NCBI GenBank assembly: GCA_022818135.1 | Contig: JAFMSR010000012.1 | Span: forward strand, 5,825,768-5,889,767 | Reading direction: 5' to 3' | DNA: 64,000 bases | Source of the DNA: Saxidomus purpurata | Lineage: Eukaryota; Mollusca; Bivalvia; Venerida; Veneridae | Shown: positions 1 through 11,100 of the stretch, in pieces | Position numbering within the stretch: the first letter of the stretch is position 1 | Layout of the letters: each line of letters begins with the position of its first letter | Position numbers and translations under genes: made by a program | The notes under the pieces: model-generated | Told to the model about the DNA's origin: nothing | Database searches by the model: none | What the model saw: only the letters and a program-made list of their open reading frames with translations

Positions 1-648
1 GTTTTACAAGTTGATAATGTAAAACATAGCAATACCTAAATTTGACTGATGTAAATGAATCTGTATGCATGTCTTTACATAAAAGGCAACAAACGAAAGT
101 ACACACATGGTATTAAATTTTAATATGGAAATGGAAAACACCTGTGACTTGTTTATTTGAGTTTTATTTCAGACTTAGGTCCTTAGATAATAACATTTTC
201 AAAGCTTTCGTGTGCATTGTTTTGAAAAGAATAATGCAGTGTTCTTCTTCAATTTAAAGAAATCTGCTGCCTGTGTAACAGCACATCATTGTTTAACACT
301 TATGGAAGATGGTTTTAAGACAAAATTCGTACGTATTTTAATGAAAAGAGTTACAGTACTTTCATCTGAATAAATGATGAAAATGTTGAAGCTATTAATA
401 CTTTGTTATTAGAGCTGTTTGATGCGTTAAACTTTCTCTCTTAGAAAGGTGAAAAAGAATAAAGCTTATCTGTGCTGAAATTTACAATCTGAAAATGGAA
501 ATAACAAATTGTTCAGAAAAGTTCAATTGCACTTTGACTTACCCCACCAACTTGCAAAAGCTAATCAGCTAGTGCATTGATATTAGATACCAAGTTATAT
601 ATAAGGTGAACGAAATCAAATCAACTTTATATTTTACATTATATTTTT
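1..648. other. Gene-free AT-rich DNA
   Basis: No exon-like reading frame, RNA gene or repeat recognised before the element at 649. Confidence 0.6.
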
Positions 649-1857
649 AGCTCGACTATTCGGAGAATAATGGAGAGCTATTACAGTCACTTGTGCGTCG
701 GCGTTGCAGCTTTGGTTAAAGTTTTGCCTGCTAAGTACTACCATGCACATATCTCAGTAACCACTTATGATATTGACTTGAAACTTTGTTCATGTCTTTA
801 GGGGTGTCATACAATCAAGACAGATAACTCTTGTATAAATTTAGTACAAATTATGGCCCTTGTTTGACTTTGAAAATTTGGTTAAAGTTTTACCTGCTAG
901 GTACTAAATTTGGTTAAAGTTTTGCCTGCTAGGTACTATCATGCACATATCTCAGTAACCACTTATGATATTGACTTGAAACTTCTTTAATGTCTTTAAA
1001 AGTGTCACACAGTCAAGTCAGAATACTCTTGTACAAATTTAATATAAATTATGGCCCTTGTTTACTTTGAAAATTAGGTTAAAGTTTCGCCTGCTAGGTA
1101 CTATCATGCACATATCTCAGTAACCACTTATGCTATTGACTTGAACTTTGTTAATGTCTTAAAGGGTGTCACACAGACAAGTCAGATAACTCTTGTATAA
1201 ATTTAGTACAAATTATGGCCCTTGTTTGACTTTGAAAATTTGGTTAAAGTTTTGCCTGCTAGGTACTATCATGCACATATCTCAGTAACCACTTATGCTA
1301 TTGACTTGAACTTTGTTAATGTCTTAAGGGGTGTCACACAGTCAAGTCAGATAACTCTTGTATAAATTTAGTACAAATTATGGCCCTTGTTTGACTTTGA
1401 AAATTTGGTTAAAGTTTTGCCTGCTAGGTACTATCATGCACATATCTCAGTAACCACTTATGATATTTACTTGAAACTTTGTTAATGTTTTAAGTGGTGT
1501 CACACAGTCAAGACAGATAACTCTTGTATAAATTTAGTACAAATTATGGCCCTTGTTTGACTTTGAAAATTTGGTTAAAGTTTTGCATGCAAGGTACTTT
1601 CATGCACATATCTCAGTAACCACTTATGGTAGTTATATCAAACTTAGCAATGTTCAGGGGTACATTTTGTATCAAACAATTAATTTACCAAAAATTAGAT
1701 ATATAGTGATAGATTTTGACTTTTTTATGATTCAACTTTCCTAGTTTACACTTAATAGTTAGCAGAATTGTGTTTTGCTATTAAACTGATAAAAGTTTTG
1801 TTTTATTAGCAAGCACCCACAATAGTCGAGCTTGCTGTTTTATGGACAGCTCTTGTT
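649..1857. mobile_element. TIR element with about 165-bp internal tandem repeats
   Basis: Begins AGCTCGACTATTCGGAGAAT and ends AATAGTCGAGCTTGCTG, giving a 12-bp terminal inverted repeat AGCTCGACTATT. A further pair, GAGAGCTATT and GACAGCTCTT, lies just inside. The interior holds five tandem copies anchored by ATGGCCCTTG at 853, 1051, 1215, 1380 and 1546, a period of about 165 bp. The first copy is lengthened by a small internal duplication. No transposase is present, so it is non-autonomous. Confidence 0.75.
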
Positions 1858-3177
1858 ACAATGTACTCACAAGTGTCTATAACTGAAATACATTTATTTT
1901 ACCTACCCTATGATTTACGCTTACATTCAACCAATTTTGTGATTTTGGCAGCCATTTTGAAACCATCCTTGATTTTGTAAATCAGAAATAATATGTATCT
2001 GCTAAAATGCAACATGTATGCAACATAATATGCATTAAATTTAACTAAAAATAACAATAAAATGTACTTGAAAGTTTAAATGAATATTATGTATTTATAT
2101 TGAAAATGCATGTGAAATTACCCCACCCACTTTTAAATGCTTGTGCATTCAAAAGAATCCTAGTTTTTCTGCTGTAACATAGTTGTGTAACTCTTTTTAA
2201 GTCATATTTTATATCTGGTTGAATAAATGTATCAAATTGGGAAAAGGAACTAAGTTGCTGGAAAAAAAAACTCGAAACCCTAAAATTGTCCACACAAAAG
2301 GCTAAATGTGTCAATTTTTTCATAACTTTCACTAAAACTCATATTTTCTTTCATAAAAACGTATATTCTGTGTGAATTTATACATTTCTATGTTTAAAAC
2401 TTAGACACAATCTCAAGTAAAACATTTGGACCAACAGTACTACAAAAACTGCATTTTTTATTTTTGGCGGCCATCTTGGACGCCATCTTGGATTTCTCAG
2501 ATGGCCACCACTTATGCCAATTTATGCCGGGGGTTTCATAAACTACTAAACCTTACGAACATTTTGGTATATAACATTGCTTGTTGCAATATCTGTCCCG
2601 GTTCATCATTTTTTAGACCTTGATTGTCACCCTACCAAATAGATGATCTTTTCGCGTTCAAAATATTTTCCGCGTTCATCAAAAAGCTTTTGTTCTTAAC
2701 TGGTAATATATAGGGAGGAGGTTACTAACAATGATGTATATGTATCTCTATTGAAGAAATTTACGTAGCCCGTTTTTCAAACAAACTGATAAAAAAAATT
2801 AAAAGTTCAAGTTATATTTTGAAATATTTTGGAGACTTAATTAAGCATTACTACAGTCTTTTTTTTAATTTGATGATGCTTTATTAAAATATGATAAAAG
2901 TATCATATTATCTAAGACTGAAAATTTGGATCAATAATTTTAACAGCTGTTTTATTGCTTATTGAACGCAGAAACACAAATGCCGCACCATAAAATTCTA
3001 TATAAATGCGCAGTGAGAACCAAATGATCATGCCTATTTCGTTTACACCAGTCATGAAAAAATCCGTTGACATGTAAAGAGTATTCAAAATAAAAATTGT
3101 ATAAAAAACAGTAAAATCATAAAGATTTTCTGACTCTGAAATCATTAATGTACATTTCAGCTTTAAACATACCCTTA
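1858..3177. other. Intergenic, with a GGCCATCTTGGA-type repeat relic
   Basis: GGCGGCCATCTTGGACGCCA at about 2467 and the diverged GGCAGCCATTTTGAAACCAT at about 1947 look like two decayed copies of one repeat. Short open frames here have no recognisable domains. Confidence 0.5.
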
Positions 3178-3980
3178 TTCCAAGCGAGTAGGAAGTCACC
3201 CCGCAACACCGCGAAGTAAGACAGTTACACCTTATTTCCCCACAGTCCCATGAAGTTAGCCCTGTCGCACATAGTTACCCCGCAGCCCCATTAAGTCAGC
3301 CCTGTTGCACATTGTTACCCCGCAGCCCCCTGCAATTAGCCCTGTTGTACCTTGTTTCCCTGGCCCGTGAAGTTAACCCCGTAGCACATTGTTTCCAAAC
3401 AGCCCCTTTCAGGACAACGTCGCATGCGTCCATTTGCATGAACACAGCCCTTAGCTTTGTCCTCTTCTCTAGTGCACCAACATCGGCATGAACACAGCCC
3501 CAGTGTTGTCGAGTACTAATGCAGCTCTGGTAACACCGTTTCTATAAATCATCCTCGCCGTACGGACTCGGCCTCGTGTCCCTTGCTAACAATACAGCAC
3601 TTGTTAAACTGTCTTTGTGTGTATCAAGTATATGTGATAAAACAAGGGAACACGGACTTCAATTCGTAGACTGCGATATATTTACGAGGCGATGTAACCT
3701 GTGCTGCAGTGATACTGAAGACACACGGTTGAGTTCCTCGAGTTGCGAGTATTCTTGTTGTAAAAAGTATATAGGGGACTCTGGGCTGATTCCATGAGGC
3801 GTGGATGATACCTATAGAAACAGTGTTATGAGAGCTGCATTAGAACAAGATGACACGGGGCTGTGTCAATATAGATGCTGGTACGCGGTGGCGGGGGACA
3901 CTAAGGAATTGAACGGCTGTGTTTATGCAAGTAGGCGCATGCGTTTGTACGTTGGTCTGCGGAGATATATGTAAAGGTTG

Positions 3981-4016
<36 letters not shown>

Positions 4017-4212
4017 GTGGGGCTGTACGGAAACCAGGTGCCAACCGGCTTAATTTACGGGTATGCGGGGTAACTAGGTGCTTATTTCATGGGGCTGCCG
4101 GGAAACAAGTTGCCACTGGGCTAACTTCACGGAACTGCTGGGAAACTAGGTACTACGGGGCTAACTTCGAGGAACTGCAGGGCTAATGGGCCTGCGGAGC
4201 TAACTTCATACG
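3178..4212. mobile_element. About 1-kb imperfect foldback (long inverted repeat)
   Basis: The left side carries about 46-bp units with GAAGTTAGCCCTGT and GTTACCCCGCAGCCCC. The right side carries the complements, GGGGTAACTAGG and GGGCTAACTTC. Moving inward, further matched blocks are GCGCATGCG/CGCATGCGTC, GAACACAGCC/GGCTGTGTTTATGC, TAATGCAGCTCT/AGAGCTGCATTA, CCGTTTCTATA/TATAGAAACAG and ATCATCC/GGATGAT. The centre is near 3690. No transposase is seen; it may be a foldback transposon. Confidence 0.75.
3983..4015. repeat. AAT trinucleotide microsatellite
   Basis: Uninterrupted AATAAT repeats inside the right arm of the foldback structure. Confidence 0.9.
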
Positions 4213-4737
4213 CGTCCATTCGACTGATATGATATCTATATCACCACTCTATATTTTTCTGATAGAACACAGTATTTCATTAGTTAGCATAATATAAATA
4301 CATGTATGTGCATCTGGTTTTCATCTGTAACACTACACCAGTCGAAATTTAGATATATATTGAAAACTATTTGTTTTTAACTTGACACCCGAAACCGAAA
4401 CATTCCTCAGTGTACAATGTGTCATCTTTCTGACATGGTTTTCTGCTGATTTGTCGATAACTGTCCTTACATAACGAACAATAACCCTCCAAAAATCCTA
4501 CGTTTTTGAAAAACGATATGTGCATTACAATGAAACTGTCCCATTACAATTTATCCTTGAACACCAACAGTGCATTTTTTCATGAAAATGTCGTTGGATT
4601 TTTGGTGAAATTGTCTCCCAAGAAAATACGATGTAGTTACGGTTTCCAGTATTTGCTTACCATGCTGCTTTATATATCAGGAAAATGTTCGTTCGTTCGT
4701 TCCTTCATTCATTCATGTTTTCTTTCTTTCTCTAAGC

Positions 4738-4785
4738 ATTCGTTCATTCATTCATTCATTCATTCATTCATTCATTCATTCATTC
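4738..4785. repeat. ATTC tetranucleotide microsatellite
   Basis: About eleven ATTC units, preceded by diverged GTTC and TTTC copies from 4687. It creates an open frame of Ser-Phe-Ile-His repeats that is not a gene. Confidence 0.9.
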
Positions 4786-4888
4786 GTGTGTTGTTTAAAT
4801 GTTATTTATTTTCAGAAGGCCACATTGTAAATAATTCTAATGTTTTGTACATTTACTTAATGTGTTTTACCTTCTATAAATAAAGATT

Positions 4889-4935
4889 TTATTATTATTA
4901 TTATTATTATTATTATATTATTATTATTATTATTT
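4889..4935. repeat. ATT trinucleotide microsatellite
   Basis: ATTATT repeats interrupted once near 4914. Confidence 0.9.
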
Positions 4936-5836
4936 ACGAACTGGTAATCAGACTGAGTTTGCTTACTATGAGCTGCAACGTACGTTTGCAGCACCAGTTT
5001 GTTATTTATCTATGTCTGACGGAGTTATACAGTATGGTCTCGACTTACACTCTAACGATAAAACAACTGCAGTGCCACAAGTGTAAATTCTGTTCATAGG
5101 CAATAACTTGAATTTTCTGGTCGCGGTGTTATCTTTTTCGTTCAAACAATAAAGGGCAGTTTAACAAATTAATTTTTTGCACAAGACCTATCCTGTATTT
5201 ATTTTGACTGTGTTTGTAAATAATATAGTTTCAGTTACTTATTCGCTTCACAAAAAATATCTTCCTGGATTTGGTATATTTGATAAAAAGAATTAAGACG
5301 AGCACATTGGCTGTATATAACAATGTTATCTAATCGATACGAGGTACTTCCTTAAATGTGTTTTTAAAATGTAGAGTTGTTGGCATGAGATATGGTTGTT
5401 TTGTCCGATAACAATCAGTCTAGTTCGGCACTGAGTTGCATGTATAAACTGACATTTTCAAACACAACATCCACAATCCGACCTATACATGAAGAATCCC
5501 CCTAAAATCTTATAAAATACACTGAAAAAAAAATTGAATTAAATCAGCCAGCATTTGTTGACGGGAGGGTTCGAAGTTTTAGCGAATGAATTTACAGTTT
5601 TTGTCAGTCGTCACCCAAAAATTATCGAGTTGACAAAAGGCCATTTAACGCTTTGAATGTCTTCAAAATAACACATGTTTCAAAACAGTAAAATTTCTTT
5701 TCTTGCATTGCTGCAACCCGCTTCTCATTAGGTATTTGGTGAATAGGGGTGTCATTTTAAGACACATTCCCTCTCCTAGAATTGTAAATGTATATATTAA
5801 ATTCGTACAACTTGTTCATCCTTTTAGGATGTTTTA
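4936..5836. other. Intergenic, nothing recognised
   Basis: AT-rich DNA between the ATT microsatellite and the first GAATACAGCTCC MITE. No supported gene. Confidence 0.5.
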
Positions 5837-6662
5837 TTACACCGGATACAGCTCCTTTCGAATACAGCTCCCCGGGAAGCTGTATTCGGTGCACATTAAC
5901 GAATACAGCTCCCTTGGTATAACGGAGCTGTATTCGAACCAAAGCATATGCTCTTTCGAGTACAGCTCCCTATGTTTGATTAAACGGATGATAAAATGGA
6001 TAAAATAACAGAAGTCTGAGTACGTGGTGATGTGTCTTTGGGGTAAATGAATTTATGTCTACACTTAAGGAAGAAGCTTGGCCGTTCCGAAAACTTTTAA
6101 GTCAACAGCCAAACTGAAGTTCGAAAGCTCGGATCTTTCTGTCCAACCATCTGTCTGTTGTCCTACCATGTATTTTGTCGTATCAGTCTTTCTGTCGGGC
6201 CTTACACCCTGGTGTGAATGTGATTCATTCCGTCAACAATTTATTTATGAAATGAAGTACAAAACCACTTAAACTGCCGCCTTATGTGCTACAGTTACAT
6301 GAAAAAAATGAAAGTTTATGGAAAGAAATTAATTATTTAATATCAACAATACTTTGAAAGTTCAATTAACCGTCCGTCGAACACATACGGACAAAAGGAC
6401 ATACATCCTAGGGCTAAGTACTGCATCCTGAATAGCGCGATGGATCCTTATTATTCTATAATGAATTTTATATTTATAAACGAACGATACCCCTAAAATA
6501 CACGTCTGTGTTGCATCGGGTCTCTGGGGAGCTCATTCGAAAAAAAGGTACGAGAACCCCGAAAACAGCTCCCATTTGATTAGAGGAGCTGTATTCGTTA
6601 ATGTGCACCGAATACAGCTCTCCGGGGGAGCTGTATTCGAAAGGAGCTGTATCCGGTTTTAC
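5837..6662. mobile_element. MITE with compound GAATACAGCTCC ends, copy 1
   Basis: Both ends carry about 100-bp inverted repeats starting ACCGGATACAGCTCCTTTCG and containing several GAATACAGCTCC motifs in both orientations, so each arm is itself self-complementary (GAATACAGCT with AGCTGTATTC). The interior, about 540 bp, is non-coding and shares CTAAGTACTGCATCCTGAAT, GATGGATCC and ACACCCTGGTGTGAATGTG with copy 2, in opposite orientation. Confidence 0.85.
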
Positions 6663-7987
6663 TATGCTTACTGTTGCCAAATTACATCAAAGTAGCCAAC
6701 AGGAAGTCTTTTAACGTTAATAAAGTCAGGAATGTACGTTTTTAAAGTCTCTAAGAGGGCTTGCCGTTACTCTCAGAAGCTTTCAGTCGGAGTGGTTGCT
6801 TTTCTCGGCTCAGTTTTGTCTTTTTACTTTGATAGAGGAAGCAGACATAAATAAATGGCTATATATTTCCTCGGAATATTTTTTTTATTAGCATTGAAGT
6901 TATATGTAAGCTGTTATGTTGAAAGACCAAACTGTGTCGGAAAAACTAGCTCCAATGCCTTTACCATTAATTAAAACAAGTAAAACAAATTCAAAGCAAA
7001 ATCTGTGATGAAAGCTCTAATTTAATTTTATACATTTACGACGTAAAATATATAAAATAGCGTATAACGTAAACATACACTCTGCAAAACACTGCTGCAG
7101 TACCAAATATTTGTCTCTAAAGTCCCGAACTAAAGAATATGTAATTAACCTTTATTTAGCACTTATAGTTGATAAAGCATTACTTACTACACGTACATGA
7201 ATAGCACCAGGAAAAATTATGATAATAAAATAAATATTTAAAATGATAAAAACAAGTAAAACAACCATTTTCAAATCTAACAGACTATGAAACGTCAATG
7301 TATCGCAAAGAAATGTGTAGACTACACTTAAATCCTATAAAATAGCCTAATGTCACAAAATAACTCAGCGCACGGTTTATTCAGATCAAACAAAATTCAA
7401 CTGTTGTCATCACAGAACAAATTATATCAACAAAACTTTAACTTTGTAGTGTAATTCCATGAGGTGCTACTGATAAATGTATTGAATTTATAGGAAAGTA
7501 AGTTGGTTTCAAGGGAGCTGTCCAGAAGACAGTTATATAATTATGTGCTCGCTGTCAATCATTTTTACGAATGTTCAAAAGGATGTTTTATCATCCGATA
7601 TATCACTGTATGGAAGCTGACAGGTATATTGTACATGCGCGAAAACCAGGTTCAAGTGATCCTGAAGTTTGGTATACGTCTCATTATGACAATGCATTTG
7701 CTTTTCTGTGGTATTTCTATATAAAATTTTCACATGTTTAATTATATCAAGAGTGCACCAAGAGGAGTTCAATAGAATCTTAAAAACTAAATAAAATCTC
7801 TGCTGATTTGTATGCAAATTTTGATAAAAACAGAACCGATAAAATGCAGTCACAATTCAAGCTTAATGGCCTGGTATTTTAAATGAAAAACAAATATACA
7901 TTTAAATCTATCTTGTTTTCTAGATCCTAAACTTTGATATTTGTAATAGTGTTATGTACAAAAGAGTTTGTATGTGTAGCGTAGATC
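6663..7987. other. 3' flank of TG-A, nothing recognised
   Basis: Downstream of the TG-A poly(A) signal. Short frames at 7503-7853 overlap on both strands and show no domain. Confidence 0.5.
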
Positions 7988-7993
7988 TTTATT
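7988..7993 (-). promoter_or_regulatory. Polyadenylation signal for TG-A
   Basis: The minus strand reads AATAAA about 42 bases downstream of the TG-A stop codon, a normal place for a poly(A) signal. Confidence 0.5.
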
Positions 7994-8034
7994 GAATGTA
8001 CGCATGTCAGTGTCTTTGATATCGGTGTGTTTCT

Positions 8035-8176
8035 TCATTCACTGATGGTAATAGGGTGGGACACATTGACTGAAGAAATCTGCGCACAGTTAAAATACAC
8101 TATTATCTCCCTTGATCCAGGTTTTGCTGGATTCATCTCGAATTTTCCAATAAAAGTTTGTTTGGCGTCAACATTT
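8035..8176 (-). CDS. TG-A exon 15: terminal coding exon
   Basis: Encodes [20 protein letters not shown] then [20 protein letters not shown] and the C-terminus PITISE with a TGA stop. It completes the second barrel. TG-B and TG-C have clear counterparts. Confidence 0.93.
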
Positions 8177-11100
8177 CTGCAAAACAAAAGGATCAGTTTT
8201 AATCTAGGCAAATGAAGCACTATGATAAGAATTTTATTCTAAATTACCTACCAAGTTGAAAGAAAGCGTAAGTTAATTTTACCAAGAACACAAAACCAAA
8301 ATGTTGTGAAATTATAGTTTAAACATCTGTATGGAAATATTTCCGTTTTCTTCCAAGTACAATTATGCTGTACTAATATCACTGTATTTGGCGATTTCAA
8401 TACATCCCATGATCTCAGTAATTTAAAGAATATTTATTTTGTTTGAAATCAAGCTTACGGTTGCTTGTAGATAACAGGTCTCTGAATGCCTGGTCCATCA
8501 ACACGCAGCTCACACTTTGTTAAGGTCACTGGTAGTGGATTGTCAAATGAGACTTCAACCTCAAACTTCTTGCTAACATTACCAGTCTCTGGTGCCTAGT
8601 GAGATGCAACAGTTGTTAAACAAAGTGTTTTATTGAGTATAGAACTTCTCGTTATATTTTTAGGCACAAACTATCATATTGACAACAAATGACATATAAG
8701 GCTGTTAATTCACAGCCTGCGACGCTTTATGTCATCTTATGGTGGATATATATACATATGAAACACATATACATTTTTATAGGTTGATAGATTTGATAAT
8801 GTGGTTTACCTTGAAAGTAAGATGTGGTTTACCTTAATAGTAAGGTGTGGTATACCTTGATAGTAAGATGTGGTATACATTGATGGTAAGATGTGGTTTA
8901 CCTTGATAGTAAGATGTTGTTAACCTTGATAGTAAGATGTGGTTTACCTTGATAGTAAGATGTGGTTTACCTTGATAGTGAGATGTGGTTTACCTTGATT
9001 GTAAGATGTTGCTTACCTTGATGGCAAGATTTGGTTTACCTCGATAGTAAGATGTGGTTTACCTTGATTGTAATATGTTGCTTACCTTGATGGCAAGATT
9101 TGGTTTACCTTGATAGTAAGATGTGGTTTACCTTGATTGTAAGATGTTGCTTACCTTGATGGCAAGATTTGGTTTACCCTGATAGTAAGATGTAGTTTAC
9201 CTTGATCGTAAGATGTGGTTTACCTTGATAGTAAGATGTGGCTTACCCTGATGGTAAGATTTGGTTTACCTTGATGGTTAGATGTGGTTTACCTTGATCG
9301 TTAGATGTGGCTTACCTTGATGGTAAGATTTGGTTTACCTTGATGGTTAAATGTGGCTTACCTTGATGGAAAGATTTGGTTTACCTTGATGGTAAGATGT
9401 GGTTTACCTTGATAGTAAGATGTGGTTTACGAAGTCGAAGTTCCTCTATTTCAGCGAACGTCTGTTTAGTTTCGTCGACAATGCACATACAAGATATCTT
9501 ACAGATGCAGTGATCTGTCAGCTTATCAAGATAATCATTCACATCAACTTCAACATCAATACACTTTTCTAAAACATAAACGTCATATATGTAGAAATGT
9601 GAATAAAATGTGTGCAAAACTAGCATTCCATAATGATATGTATAATACCAGATTCCTATTTCCTGTATCTTTTGTTATGCAATTTAAAGGTTCGTCTATG
9701 CACAAGAAACAACCCTCGGTTCAAATAATAGGCTGATGAAGCGGCAGCTACTGTTGGAGTTCGGATTTGTAGACATATCGGACACGTAAATCACAGTAAT
9801 GAGTATATAGATCTTTATATCTATTAGTTTTATGTCAACCTTCTGATACAGATGACGAGGTAAGAACCGGGGTGAGCAGACATGTAAAAATGATTAAAAG
9901 CGATTACACTTCTCTTCTCAAAGCTACTATATCAAGACACTTACATTTTTTGGTACAAATTGAACATGCTTCTAACAGTGAACTGTGGAATAAGTTACAC
10001 ATTCTGTAATAGCATTGCTGCCAACTATTTCAGGCATTGTTTGAAAACGTTTTCAAATTCTATCATTTTAATGCATTTGTGTAATTAATATGAACGTACT
10101 AAAGCGCAAAGGACCTTGGTAGGACGTTGTCTTTAAGCATGTGTCTGAAAGATTTTCTGAAAATGATTTCATTGTTTGTAACAATGTGATGAGGCTATAA
10201 TTCCCTTTTGGCACAAAAGACCATAGGGTGTTTCTCAAAGAAACCGATTCTAAGGTTATTAGGTAACTTTCATGCATTGATAATAATTGCTTTAAAGATA
10301 GTTAGTTACTTAAACAAAGTCTTAACTTATTTGTGATCAATTTAGACAATGCAAACCTTCATTGGCCTCGATAACAGTTTTGTCCACTTCTTGTGTCTTG
10401 ATCTCCTTGTATGTAACACCTGTGTAGTAGGTACTCGACAACAGGATGGTACCGTTCATAGTCCTCTTGCTGCCACTTTTATTTTTCACTTTCAGACAAA
10501 ATTTCACGGTATCACCCATAAATGTATCATCATCGGCGCAAAGGTCGAACGTAACGTCCTGGAAAATGTATAAAAAATATTAATGTGATAATTTGTTACG
10601 AAAATGTTATCAAGAACTTTATGAAGCATGTTTTAATTGTTTAAATATCTCTAAAGACTGATGGATGTATTACCGAATGACAGTGAAATAATTTAACCAG
10701 TATGTATAGAAGACTGACTTTCTTTGGAATAAAGGACATACAACATTATTAGCTGTGTTTTGTGTCTGTATAAACTTAATATTTTTTGGTGGAAAATGTT
10801 TACTTACTAAGCTTCTGTGTTTACTTACTCTAGAATCATAGATTAACGGAGTCATTGCATGAATAGTACAGTCATTGTCAAACTGTTGGCTGTAATACAC
10901 CGTATATTAAAAATTGCAAAGTTTTTGCTTTAATTTCATCTTTTTTTATTCAAAGAAGTCATATTTTATAGCTCTTAACCCGTTTGAAGAGAACCAAACT
11001 ACGTTTACCTCTGCTTTACACTCATACACGCCTTCAAGTGTAGACCATACGTTAGCCCGACGGACCGCTGCTCTTTCTTCGTCGGTACCTAAATAAAACA

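Noticed and set aside
2426..2623. 65-codon frame with WRPSWTPSWISQ
   Set aside because: It comes from the GGCCATCTTGGACGCCATC repeat motif, without a domain or conserved context.
3576..3797. Cysteine-containing 73-codon frame that resembles a small secreted peptide
   Set aside because: It lies across the centre of the foldback structure, has no signal peptide, and its codons are explained by the inverted repeat.
4506..4883. 125-codon plus-strand frame
   Set aside because: Its second half is the ATTC microsatellite (Ser-Phe-Ile-His repeats) and its start is in AT-rich DNA with no domain.
9381..9626. TG-A exon 13 extended as read in the open frame to VNHILPSR
   Set aside because: The extra residues are read through the first splice donor into the 23-bp repeat; B and C end this exon at the same place.
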